NCBI RefSeq assembly: GCF_047495875.1
Contig: NC_092465.1
Span: forward strand, 7,117,160-7,181,159
Origin: Pithys albifrons albifrons
Taxonomy: Eukaryota > Chordata > Aves > Passeriformes > Thamnophilidae
DNA length: 64,000 bases
Reading direction: 5' to 3'
This document shows positions 36,613 through 48,699 of this stretch, piece after piece; position 1 is the first letter of the stretch; every line of letters starts with the position of its first letter. The translations under genes and the position numbers were made by a program. The notes under the pieces were generated by a model. That model was not told where the DNA came from, did no database searches, and saw only the letters and a list, made by a program, of their open reading frames with translations.

Positions 36613-38928
36613 GGTCATCTAGGGTTTGCACATAGGAAGGTGTTCTGCTGTGCTCGCAGCACCTGCCATTTGTCACCCCTGCCAGTCTGTGCTGGGTGTG
36701 CTGCCCCTCTGAGGTGCTGTGACAGCCCATCTGTGACAGTCTCTGGCTGTGCTTGCCCAGGAAGGACCGGGAACTACACAGGAGCAGCACACACAAACAC
36801 ATTCCTGCGGCTTGGCATGGGGGGCAGGTTATGCAATGTGAGAGCGTGATTGAAGCGAGTAACAGACAAGTCAGGGATATTTCCCTCTCCTGTTCCCCCC
36901 TCGTTAGGGAGCTGTTTTCCTTTGAGCCGCAGGATTGGTATTGGAGGAAGCACTGAACAGTTCTTGGATTTCCCCTGCTCAGTGGGTTCCATTGCCTGTA
37001 GTGGAGAGCACGGCTGCTCCAGTGGCCTCGGTGCCATGTCCCACTCACCAGGAGCTGTGGGAACAGAGGAGAAGCCCAGCGTGCAGATCCCACAGGGAAC
37101 AGGGACTAACACTGGCATGAACACTCAGCACACTCAGCTGCAGGGAGGCTGAAAGTGCATTTTCTTCTAAGATAGTTTGGCAAGTAACTAGGAAACATCC
37201 CATTTTGTCAGCTACTGCTGTTGCCACCAAACCCAGAACCCTTCTGAACCTGCCTTTTAATGACACAGGCTAAAGAGGATTATTGTCACCTGTCACCTCA
37301 CCACAGAGCAAGGAGTGGAGTGAAGGCAACACCTCTTTTAAAATGACCAAGTGACAAGCAATGCCAACCTCCTTTTACTGGGCAGACCAATGAAGTGGAA
37401 CGCAAACCTGCAGCACAGCCTTGGGCTTATCTCATACATTCCACCCTCCTATGGAGGTGGGGAGGAAATTAAAGCCAAGAGGGGTCTCCAGGGATTTGGC
37501 AGCTTCCAAGATCTGCTGAACCCATCGCTTACATTGCAAGCACCAGCTGTTACCTGCTGAGCCACCAAAGGCTCACACCTTGGTAGGTTTTCTTTAGAGA
37601 TTGTTATTACTGCTTCAGCACTTTTGCCCAGCACTGGTTTGCTTTGAAGTTTCCCTCCTCACCAAGGTGCAGGAGGGAGATGCCTTCAGTTGGACAATTC
37701 TCTGAGGTCCTGCAGGAGCAAAGATACCAGAGCCAAGGTCCCACAAGCAAAGCACGACACACAGTCAGACTGAACAGCTGGAGTCTGGTGCAAACAGGTT
37801 TTTTGGCAACAAAGATTTACTGCATGGATTTTCCTTAAATGCAACCTCCATAATGAGTAAAATAAAATGTGCAAGTCCTGAGCATAAACACAAATACAAG
37901 AGAGTGTGAGGCAGCAAACTGGGTGCTTCAGCCCTCCAGCACTTGCATACTGAGGGAGGTGTTTCGAGAGCAGCACAAAGTCCCAGCAAAACGTTTCCAT
38001 CTGTGGACTCTTTACCAGCTGGAGTTTGACTAAACCCAGTCTAAGTGTGTGAGAGTTGAAGTATTCAGTATTTAAGCTTCCCTAAATGATCTTTCCAGTA
38101 CAGCTGCGTGCTGTGTGTATTTTTTATTCCAAGTTCCAATTTTCATGGATTTTTTTTCCATTATGTGACTGCAACACAGCCCACATCTGACTCTAGTTGC
38201 TCACCATTTTACAGATGTCTCTTTAGAATGTCAAAGCTGAACAGTAATTAGGGGAATGAAACAGGAAGAAAAACATTTCCAAAAATAACCAGAACAAGAG
38301 ACTGAATGAGCAGTGTCCTCCACTAACTCATTTTGACGGTAGGAAACATTTGGGAATTGTGGTATGTTGAATAGCAACACAGAAACAACAATATTTTCCC
38401 CCGATTTCGTCCAAGGTGAAGTATGCTGAGGAAATATCCATAAAAAGGGGCGGTTGGTGAATGATATTCACATACTTCACCTCACTGAAAGAGCCATAAA
38501 AGGCTCTTGCAGTAGCACCACACAGCAGAAAACCACCATCAGTAGCCACAATGCACTAAACTCCCTAATTCTGGCCAGTGAATAGACTGGACAACAGGAT
38601 ATCCAGACCCAAGTCAGAAACTTTCTCCCAGCCTGCAAGCATTTCAGTTTGACATTTTTATTTTTGCTATTGCTTACAAGTGTGTGTGTCATTAATTGGA
38701 CAGGGACAATACAAAGGATCTCAAGCTGATGGTTCCTGACTTCTATACTCTTCTGATTCAGTTATGTGTGGCCACATTAAAAAAAAACCACAGCATAGAA
38801 CAAACTTGAAAAAAGGTAATGCTGGAAATAAGTGAGCAGTTGCTTCTCTCCAGTATATATATTTTTTAAAGTCTATGGCAATTATGCTACAAATGAACAT
38901 TTAAACAGATAAAGAGCTGGTCTTCATT

Positions 38929-38961
38929 TGTTTTTGTTTGTTTTTTTTTTTTTATTTTGGG
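38929..38961 (+). repeat. T-rich homopolymer tract
   Basis: Interrupted poly(T) with a 14-base uninterrupted T run near 38940-38953. It is equivalent to a poly(A) run on the - strand, but no retrocopy was recognised next to it. Confidence 0.85.
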
Positions 38962-39877
38962 ATTTTTTTACTGTTCTTTTTCCTACTGCACACTGTTCCT
39001 GCATTAATTGTTCTATTACTCTTGGACACCTCCACCGAAACCTCTGCACATTCCCAGCAGCTGAGAACAGAGAGCCCCTCCCCAGCCTTGGCTCAGCCCA
39101 AGGCTGAGGAGGGCAGAAGAAGCCTGTCAGCACAACGGGTGCCACCCAAACACACCGACAGTTCCCTGGGAGAAGTTTCACCCTGTAGACATTTATGCTG
39201 TACATCTTTTTTGATGGATATATTTGCAACTGCCGAGGTGATTTCATGTGGCACCTACTGAGTGCACTGAATGCACACTCCAATCCTCCAAAATACACAT
39301 TGGTACCACCTCTCAGATGATTTTGGCAGAGATTTTCCAGGGCAGCTCAGCAGCTGCTGGAACCTCAGCCCAGCCTGAGAGTGGTGCTGAAACAACGCAG
39401 GCGTGTGGGGCAAAGCTTCAGGCTTGATCCCCTGTTCCACATGCAAATGTTCCGAGTGCTCTGCATGTACAGTTGGATCTTGACTGCTGTACCACAGTGT
39501 AGCTTTACTCCCTAACTCAACGGTGTATTACACCAGTAAGTCTTGCAGGTCTGTGTGCCACTGTGCAATTCCACAGTCCTCCTGGTGTGCTGGAAATTTA
39601 CAGGAAACCAGGAATTCCCAACTACTGCTGTGGCAAAACTGCCTTCCTTAAAGGAGGCTTGATGTAACCCATTATCCAGCTCAGGTTTAAAACAAAACAA
39701 AGCAACCAGATAATTACTCACCTGTTCTTAGAGATAAGATGTGGGTGGGAGCCCTGCAGAGGTGGAGCAGCAACAGAAATGCCCAGCTGCAGAGTCGGAA
39801 GAGAAGCCACACAAAGGCAATTGAGGATAAAAGCAGCTCATGGAGTTCCCATTTAAGCACAAAACAATCATAAATCC

Positions 39878-42800
39878 AAATCACACAAGAAAAAAGTTTA
39901 TTGAAAAATAAATTCTCCCTAGATTTTTTCTACAACAGTGAAAACAAAGCATTTTTCTATGCCATTAAAGTACAGACATTTACTGTTCTAAAAAAAAAAT
40001 TTAAAAAGAAATCCCATCCAATTGAACCCCAGTGACTTGGCAGTATCTGAACCACTGCGTTCTGTTCTGTTTGAATCCAACTGCTTGAACGTAATATAGT
40101 GGAACACAACCATTGAAATAAAACAAAGGAGCAGCCTGTTAGGGGAGAACTCAAACCAAACACCCCAGAGCACCAGCCTGACCCTGAAGTTCTCATGTAC
40201 ATTGAAAAACCCTCATTGACTCCAAATTATTTCTGCAAAAAGCAATATTTTACTTTCAGTGATTTCAATAGGTGTTTTTTTCTTTAAATGTACAGTGCTA
40301 CAGGGCTTATTCAGGCTCTGACCCCCTTCACCCACAGAGAGGGAGACTCCTCCAGGGAGTGATGCAGAGCAGAACCCAAAGAGCTGCCCCAAATTGCCCT
40401 CTGGAGGATTTTCCCACAGCAATCAGCCCAACAAGCTCAGGGGGATCAACTTCCCCAAGCCCAAATTAGCTTTATAATTATTCACTTATATTTTTCTTTT
40501 GGCTCTCTTAGAATCTTCAGGGTAACTTTTCTCATAAAATTCACTCATTTTTCCTTTGGTACAAACTGCCATTTCCTCCTCCTCTGCTTCACTCCTTGCA
40601 AAAGCCAAATAAACCCATGACTCCTTAAAAATGGTTTTCACTGTCACTGTACTGCAACAGACCTGTTAATGAACATAACGAATTAGTTCTGGGTATAACC
40701 CTATTAAAATTAACTGCCCTCAGACAGCAATTTAACTTGATTTATCGTGTACCTATTTGATACTTCAAACTACTCTGCAGCTGCCGGAGTCAGAGCCCGG
40801 CCGCGGTGCCAAGTGCCTGGGTGGCTCCAGGAAATGCCAGGGCATTATTTACATGCTCTCCTTAAAGCCAAGGCTCCCGGGGGCTCCTACAGGACTCAGG
40901 CTCTGCTGTGTGCAGCAGCACTGACCCGGGGCTGGTATCTGCAGTGGCAGCACAGCTCAAACAGACCTGCTCTGTGCAGGCAGCAGCCACATGCTTTGGT
41001 GGCTGTGAAATGTGGGAAGCGCAGGTCCTCAAAGCTCCAGCCCTGTGAGCCCTGACAGGAGGTGACAAATTTGGGTCCCATGCACAGCCCACCTAAGTAA
41101 ATGGCACCTGCACTGATTTTCCCAGCAGAGAGAAGGGGTTCACTCATTTAAATACAACTGATTTTTTAAAAGCAGTTTCAGTGTGTTGAAGGTGGGGTTA
41201 CCACTGATTTTATCAAAACTTTGGGGATCTGGTTTTATTTACCCATTTAATGAACAGGTCACTTAGTGCTGTTGAGAGAGGTCTGCTGAAATAAAACATA
41301 CCACTGTATGTTCATAATTACATGAATATGCAGACGATGACACCTATAAAAATGAGCGAGTCCCAATGTGCAAGGCACATCAGCAATGGTTGCACCTTTT
41401 TGCTTTTCCCTGGAAGAAAGAACATGAACGATGCCACACATCTGAGGCACTCTGGGGTTCAGCCTCTGGTATTTTGAACACATTTCTACAGTAAACATTT
41501 TACACTTGATACATGGAGTTGCTGTTTACACATTCCATTTAAATAGATAACTTGAAAATTCCAAACTAATTAAAAAAACTCCTATAGAACTGCTTATAAA
41601 GATGATGAGATTTAAGTCACTGCTCATAAAACAGTATGTTTTGATGTTACATTTACAGCAATATTACTAAAGCAAATCTCAATGAAATTGTATTTGTCCC
41701 TGGGCTTTTCAGCCTGAACGAAAACATACATCTGTCAGTGCATTATTCTCCTGGACTTTACAATGATCCCTAAAATGGTGGGACCAAAGGAGAGCTACAA
41801 ATGCAAAGAGATCACGAGTCAAAAGTTGAAGGCATAGCAGCTGTAGGGCAAACATCACAAAGGAACAGCCATGCCAAATGTTAGCACCCCTGGAAAAAAG
41901 ACTGTGAAATTAGAAACTGGTAACTCCTGGTCTCTAAAAATAAACAAACAACAAACAGGCCATTCCTCCAACTCCCAACTGTGGACTGAACAGAGATTTA
42001 ATCAAGTTTTCAACGGATACTTTACTAATAAACTAAACCGATACTCTAATAATCAGTAACATCAACTTAATCAGAGCTGATATGCTGTGACAGTGAGCAA
42101 CACTGGCTGCTGATATGTGTGTAATATACCCTGCAGGTGTTTGGTCTTTCTCATGTAAGATACAGTGCTTTATATTTATTAAAAAAGGAGGTTGTTTTTT
42201 GAATTTTAAGAAATGTAAATGGAGGAGTTGTGCTATCACTGAAGCAGTGGGAGTTGCAAAGTTAATTAGACTTGGATGAGATTGTATCCAGCCTGATTAA
42301 TCCCATTCAATTTATTTTACTAGCAAAATCTGGTCCTGAAATGCACTATGAGCAAAAGACATACCTGAGAAAGAAATTTGGATTCTGGTTATGTGAAAAG
42401 TGCTACAAACTCATAAATCACCTTTGCAATTTAGATGCCTGAGATGGGAGGGCTTGTCTTTCATATCAAGGACAAACTGGGAATGTTGACTAAGATTTTG
42501 AAGGACAGGAGAACAACATGACTAAGTGAGGAGACATCGGCTCACAGCCTGATTGGGGCTGATGATACCAACAGAAACCTTCAACAAGTCTGAACCTCAG
42601 CAATCAGCAAGTTACAAAAGCTGGCACAAGTAGAAGCCACAGAGTTCTGGCTCTGGCTACAACCCCATTCCAACGGAAACCTGATCTGCAGCTATTTTGC
42701 AAAATACTGTCGCAGAAAAGTAGTAGCATTAAAGAGAAAATACATGTGCAATAAGCTGGATAGCCAGAGTTCCCTCCCCACCAAAAGCTCTAAATTCAGC

Positions 42801-45800
42801 TATGATTAAAGGCCTGTATTCTCTGGTAGCATCAGGAATCACCCTGTGCACTTCCACGTAGAGACATCTTTATCTGAAAAGCCAACACCTCACAGGCTTC
42901 AGTGTGGATTTTCAATTTTCCTGCCCATCACACCAGCTATGGCTGTTCCTGGAGGTTTTCTGTTGGCCATGTCTCCTTGGGGAATGTTAATGGCTTTCCT
43001 TTGCTCCCTGGTCATTGAACAGATATCCCGTACCAGCAGGTGCTCTCACGCCAAATCACAGACACTCAGTAAGTTGCATTCTGCTTGCAGAAGCAATGTT
43101 TTATAAGAATTATTACAGTATCTTTTATCAACTCTTAATAGTTTTAGAACAGATTTCTCCACTACTTAAAAACATTCAAAATTGACACTATTGAGTTGAA
43201 GATTCATCATCACTATTTAACTGGAATTAATGTTCCATTATACTTGTTCAGACAGTGTCCATATTCCAAACACACATCCAAACCCCAAAGAAAGTAAAAA
43301 AAAAGGCACATAAACATTAAATATTTGCAGAAACATAATCTGATATAAACAAGCAAACACACTGCTGCAACTATAACTTACAAAAAGAAACATAGAAACT
43401 AAGCAAAAAATGCAGAAAGCAACTCTATTTATACATGTGCAAATCAATTTGCATATATGAAATAAATGAGGTTTTTATTGGCATTTTTAAACAGTGTGTA
43501 TTTACCAACTTTACCTTTCAAAGGCAAGCCGTTTATGTTAATTTTAATAAATATGTAAATGCTTCTCTCAAGTTTTCTAATCCCATAGGAACAAGATTTT
43601 TGAAAAAAACTAGGTCATATACAAAAATACAAAATTTTAAAACAAAGAATGTCTTGATATGAGAGATATGTGTAAAAGCTTGTCAAATGGTTTTGTATTC
43701 AACTTTCTGACATTTTTTTCTCATCAATCACAGATCAATATATTCAAATGCAGTCATGCAAAAACCTGGCTTCTGAGCAAAGGAAGCTGCAAGCTTTACT
43801 GTCAGACTGAAAACAGCAGCACAGTCCCACCTCTAATGTCCTTGGTTAAGAGTAAGAACTGGACTACACCTTTATTTGTAATTATGGGACCTGGACAGAA
43901 GGCTGCCCACTATCCTGAAATGTGGATATATATTATAGGTTTTGGAAGTAATTCAGACTTTTCAATAGTCCCACATGGATTTGCCTGAGTGCTTGTCTGC
44001 AGAAGGAGTCCCTTCTCTATCACTGCACGAAGGAACACGCTGCGTGATGGGAGTGCTCTATGGAGTTGAGTGAGCAATGGTGCCAAACTTTATGCACTTA
44101 CAGTTCTTATTTGGTAGTCTTCCTTTTACAGAAATTTAGACTGAAGCTGTAGGTGTTGATTCTCTTTTCTGTAGGATTAATGACTGTCCTCTCTAGGTGT
44201 CAGTGGAAACAGGATCAGAGAGAACTGACTCTGAAGCCAGTGTGGATGTTCTGTCCCTGGCTGAAACGCACGTGGCGTCCGTGCTGCTGTTTCCTTTTTG
44301 CCAGAATGCAGCAATTCAGTCCAGCAGACTAGAAACAGTGCTACAGCATGGAAAAGCAGGGCTTAGAGCAAACTCTCCCTGCTGTGGTAAAGGCAAACTT
44401 AGCACTGAGCAAAGCACTAGGCCAGAAAACCTTATAATAACAAATCCCAAGCCCCTCCCACCTTGAAAGGTTTAGAGGCAAATCAAATGCAGTATGTCAT
44501 GGGGGCCATAGAGCAGGGGGGGAACAAGCAAAGATGTATTTACAGCAAAGAATTCCACTGCAGCCAACCTAGCATGTTTGGCATTCTTCAAGGGCACACA
44601 CACAGATTGCTGTTTCCAACATAATTCTGTGATATCTCAGTCCAAACTAAATTCCTGCCTGAACAACCTCAGGCTGAACTGGCAAAGGCAAGTCCTGCTG
44701 CTGCCTTTACTTTCAGCACCAGCTGGAAGTACAAACACTTTGATATGCAGGGTTTTCTAGTTGCACAAATATGCACAGGTATGCAGGGGATATTTTATAT
44801 AAATACACAATTAATTGTGCCTGCTCAGACCCATTTCCAACCATCCTCCCCCAGCTTTGCCAGGGTGGTAAAACTATTGCAAACTTTTGCAATACACATT
44901 TGTGCTGACTGAAGCAAATGCTGAGCCATGGCAACAGGAAGGATTTTCATATTGGTTTGCATTTGTTTGCTTTTCATACAAAAAGTTTGCCTCCCATTAG
45001 AGAACCCAGCTGCTCTGTTTCTGGAAAATTACTGTGAAATACAGCAGATTTTCTCATCATCAAACCCAGATCCTGGTGCCCTGCTGTTCAACAGTTCCCA
45101 CAGACCCTTTCTGGACACTCAACAATCTCGCAGGATGAGGCTCCTGTGTAGTCCAGAGGGATGTTATGGAGTGTTATGGGGCAACACTGTCAGGAGTGCT
45201 GAGGCAGGAAACCAGAGGCTTGAAAAGGCTCATTCACTGCTTTTAAATTGAAACTTTAAATGTATACTGTTCTGGAGAATTTATCCATGGTGAAATAGCA
45301 TCTGCCTTGCTTGGTCTTTGGTAGGTCACTGCATTCATCAATATTCCCACACAGATAATGACTGCCACTTGCAAGAACGATCTGAACCAACCAGCTATAT
45401 CCAAGAAAGGAAAATGTAAAATATCTGTGCTTTTCATGGTTATCTGGTAATGCTTGTTAATCTCTATGAAAAAATGTTTGTGTTGATTTGAGGTTTTTTT
45501 CCAGCATGGTGTCCAAATTGCAAACCTGCAGACACTGCAGATTTGATTCTTGCTAATCTTAGCACATAATTTCCTGACTACAAATGGTGCTGTCAAGCAT
45601 GTCACCTTCTGCTGAAAATAACAAAAATCAGCTCTGTAAAAGAAAAGCAGTTTAGAAGAGTAACCTTGCTGCTCTAAAAAAAATGAAGTTCGATTTGAAT
45701 TCTGAAGTCCTGAATTGGTTTTTTTCTAAATTTGTAATTGGTATGCTTGCTAAAAATATAAAAAAGAAACAAACAACCCCCTAAAACTAGAAAAACTATC

Positions 45801-46939
45801 AAGGAACCCATGAGACTGATCAATGCTTTCTTTTGCAGTTCTTTGTTTCCTCTCACTTATTCTTCAGAAAAAATTTCTCTTTAAAAACCTACCTAGTTAT
45901 GAAGACATTTTACATTTCTACCATACAATAATTATAGTTAGCTTAGTTTAACCTTTCTATGTCATTCAGCAACACTTTAACTACTGGAAGCCATAGCAAA
46001 CTGAGGCTCTAATGATAATATTGCTCCAATGATGCTGAATACTTTTTGCTTCACACAGTATTTCTAGTGGACAGACTACAACAGAAGCATGGGCAAATTC
46101 TGAGGATTACTCTCTAAATGGGACCAGTAAACTGTGATGAGTCCATTCCAAAAATGGCAGTATGTTTGTGTAGCTTTTCCACACTGAAGAATGCCACAAC
46201 CTTGCAGTTGTCCAGTCACCAAGATGTGTCACAACTGCCTATTTGCTCATTCGTGACACTCAGTTGAGGCTGCTCTGATGCAGCAGCTGTGATGCAGACA
46301 ATACCTTGTTGTATACAAAGATTTAATTAAAAAAAAAAAGAAAATCAAACAGAACTGGGCCTGAATAACCCAATATCAGGGTACAGAGCTCTCTTGTGAT
46401 TCCAAGTTCTTGTGAAGTAAACCACTTTGTAGCCATTCAAGCTAAAGCTGTACCCAAACCAGTGCACCTAGAGTAAAATGTTAGTCCTCCCTCCCCAGCA
46501 ACCCCTCTGTCCAGCACACTTTTTTCAATTTTCTACTGGAATGAAGTTGAGATCCTTTAGCTAATCATCATGGGGGATGTCCAACTCATTAAAAAAATAG
46601 AAAACACTTCACCCAAACAACAAAACCAGAAATTTGATGGGTCTGGAAATTCTCTACAAATTATTCTGTGCAGTCATCCTCAAATCACTGTCGAACATGA
46701 ACTCATTTCTCTTTGCAAACAGGTGAAGGAATCTGAAGAGTTACACTGCAAACGTCCTTACAGGAAAAACAGATCAGTTTGCTGTTTCTTATGAATCCCT
46801 CCTCTCTTAGAAGATAATTCTGCCCAGCAATGATAGCTCTGCCTGCAGCGAAAAACCTGGACAAAAGTGCAGGAAGTGATAAGTAGCTCCTCTCCAAACT
46901 ACTTACATTTGTCCCCAGCTCGAAGCAGCCCTGCTGCTG
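39878..46939 (-). other. MGAT5: MGAT5 3' UTR (putative, long)
   Basis: This is the sequence downstream of the MGAT5 stop on the - strand. It is A/T-rich, with no CR1 or other recognised repeat and no exon-like open frame. A long 3' UTR is assumed because vertebrate MGAT5 transcripts have one, and because the best-formed - strand poly(A) signal with GU-rich downstream sequence is at 39897-39902. Shorter isoforms could end near 43.5 or 43.9 kb. The limit is inferred, not seen. Confidence 0.4.
39897..39902 (-). terminator. Candidate MGAT5 poly(A) signal AATAAA
   Basis: On the - strand the sequence reads TTTCAATAAACTTTTTTC followed by TGTGTGATTTGG and GATTGTTTTGTGC. That is a canonical hexamer with GU-rich downstream elements within 20-50 bases. 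It lies about 7 kb downstream of the MGAT5 stop. Nearer (43474-43479, 43871-43876) and farther (38123-38128) hexamers exist, so the true end is uncertain. Confidence 0.45.
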
Positions 46940-47138
46940 CTATAGGCAGTCTTTGCAAAGAGCAACCTGCCCCTTGATATAGTCTCTGCAGGGGCAGATC
47001 CTTCTGTGGGTGGGGTGGGAGCCAGCACAGCTGAACAGGAGCAGGTCACCTTGGAAAACACAGTGCTTCCTTCTGCCATCAAAAGAGGGGACCAGAATAT
47101 CATTCGCAGACTCCGTGGTGAGACATTCGATGTTATGC
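46940..47138 (-). CDS. MGAT5: MGAT5 last coding exon (C-terminus)
   Basis: The exon follows a tgctttgcttttcag acceptor on the - strand. The first G completes a split Arg codon, and 65 residues follow: HNIECLTTESANDILVPSFD at the start, GDLLLFSCAGSHP in the middle, then CPCRDYIKGQVALCKDCL and a TAG stop at 46940-46942. The C-terminus is nearly identical to mammalian MGAT5 (human residues of about 677-741), a cysteine-rich tail with seven cysteines here. Identity is lowest at the exon start, where the human protein as I recall it has KYKVTCQSSELAKD. MGAT5 is the Golgi type II membrane enzyme GnT-V, which adds beta-1,6-GlcNAc to the alpha-1,6 mannose arm of N-glycans. Confidence 0.96.
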
Positions 47139-48541
47139 CTGAAAAGCAAAGCAGATGATCAAAATCACACTGGAGTTTACAGGAGTTTGGTACAGTTTTT
47201 ATCCTTCCTCACTCAAAATAAAACATATATCTTAAATCATGTACATTTACAATTGCAGCTTTTCAGAACATGACTTTCTTTTCTCCTGTGCAAGTCTCTC
47301 TGCAGAGGGCAGTGCAGCCTTTCCAGCTTTACTGTTTCCTAAAGATTAATCAAAGAAGTTAAAAAGGAAAAAGAAGCTTTTGACTGTTCCCCAAAGCCTA
47401 ATATTTAAATACACCATGGAATTTTAGTATGACAAAGAATCTAAAATCAGGAGGTAATTCTCTCTGGCTTCAGCAGGGTTCTCTCCCAGGGAAGCCACGC
47501 AGTGCCAGGCAGCCCTGGGCACCTCGGGGCGGGTGAGCCAGCCTGGGAGGGGAGGAGTGAGTCATTAGGGATGCTGCTGGGATACAGTGGGAGCCAGGCA
47601 GAGCAGGGTCTGCCACTCCCAGGAACCAGGAGCACCAGCAAGCTGGAAAATGAAATGAAACGCTATTTTGTGACCACAAAGCTTGAGCACAAGGGCAGCA
47701 ATTCCAGCAGAACCTTGTTTTTCACTTATTCTGGAAATATTGGTACCTTTCAGCATTTAACACATTTTTTTTCCCCACAGAACTATGATTTTGTCTAGAC
47801 AGCTAGAAAAGAAGCCTGACCAGGTTTTTATATGAGCTGCTTCTGAACTCCACTGGAAATTACAACTTTTCAAACAAAACACAAAACCAAAAATCTTCTA
47901 CTATTTAATTTAGCAAAAAGTGGGGATAGAAAACCTGGAAAGCAGGTTCCCTAGCAGCCATTTGTGGGAGTCTGGCTTTGAGGGCTTTGTTTTCATTCTA
48001 AAAGGAACACAGACATATTCCCAAAGAGACAGCACCTGAAAGCAACTTTGATTTCCTTAATGCATAGCTGGTGAGCTTTATACATCAGCACTAATAACTC
48101 TAATGTACAAGGGATTGTAATGTACCCTGGAAAAGTGATAAATTTTTGCAGAAACAGTCAGGGCTAATTCCCAATAGTGTTTCCATGGGGATGTTAGGTG
48201 TGACCAAAGGGAAAGCTCAAAAAATAATATCAAGACTTTAGAAGAGCTGTATTTAAAATCTCCGTGCACACACACAGAGGAGACAGGGGGGGAAAGGCAG
48301 ATGTGAGGTTTGGGCCTGGGTGCTGCACTCCTGCAAACACACAGAGCATGGACAGTGCTCCTGGCACAGCAGTCACCGCTGCCACAGAGCACTGGCAGTG
48401 CCCTCCCAGCTGCTGCAGCCCAGCAGTGCCCCTCTGCCCACCCTCCCTTCTCACACAACTCATACACCACAACTCATTTGTGGCAGAAACCAGTGCAATG
48501 ATAAGAGACCAAATAACACACCTGTGCTTTTAGGTACGTAC
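47139..48541 (-). other. MGAT5: MGAT5 last intron
   Basis: This 1.4 kb phase 2 intron has a GTACGT donor and a TTTTCAG acceptor. A GC-richer stretch lies at about 47.47-47.64 kb and another at 48.25-48.46 kb. Their open frames on both strands are compositional, and no repeat family was recognised. Confidence 0.85.
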
Positions 48542-48699
48542 CTAAGCAGAGCTTTGTCCTTGTTGAGATGCTGGAAGAAGGAGGGCTCACAGATGAGCTG
48601 GCTTTCCTGACAAACTTGTTTACAGGATTTTCCAGGTTCAGCAATTTTTACTTGAAGGGCACTTAATGGGGGCCACATCACCTGCCCATGACAGAAATC
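48542..48699 (-). CDS. MGAT5: MGAT5 coding exon (C-terminal catalytic region)
   Basis: The acceptor on the - strand is cactgcag. The exon encodes 52 residues plus two bases, starting DFCHGQVMWPPLSALQVKI, then EPGKSCKQVCQESQLICEP and SFFQHLNKDKALL. It matches human MGAT5 residues of about 624-675 very closely. The four cysteines CxxxC...C fit the disulfide-rich C-terminal part of GnT-V. The exon ends AG|GTACGT (phase 2), and the next exon supplies the G of the Arg codon. A second potential donor, GTACCT, follows four bases later (AGGTACGTACCT). Only the first gives the correct frame to HNIEC. Confidence 0.96.

Larger units (their letters stand above)
33344..39874. other. Intergenic region between convergent TMEM163 and MGAT5
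   Basis: No exon of either gene was recognised here. It contains the extra + strand poly(A) hexamers that could extend TMEM163 to about 33.8 kb, nested CR1 fragments at 36040-36622, a T-rich tract at 38929-38961, and - strand AATAAA hexamers (for example 38123-38128) that could be more distal MGAT5 ends. Open frames here show no family resemblance apart from CR1. Confidence 0.6.

Noticed and set aside
36623..37093. N-terminal 160 codons of a 304-codon open frame on the - strand
   Set aside because: Only the part below 36613 is CR1. The rest has no similarity to CR1 or any protein I know and is a chance extension of the frame.
38938..39298. Open frames of 107 and 124 codons around a poly(T) run
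   Set aside because: They start in or end in a homopolymer tract, and the rest has no similarity to known proteins.
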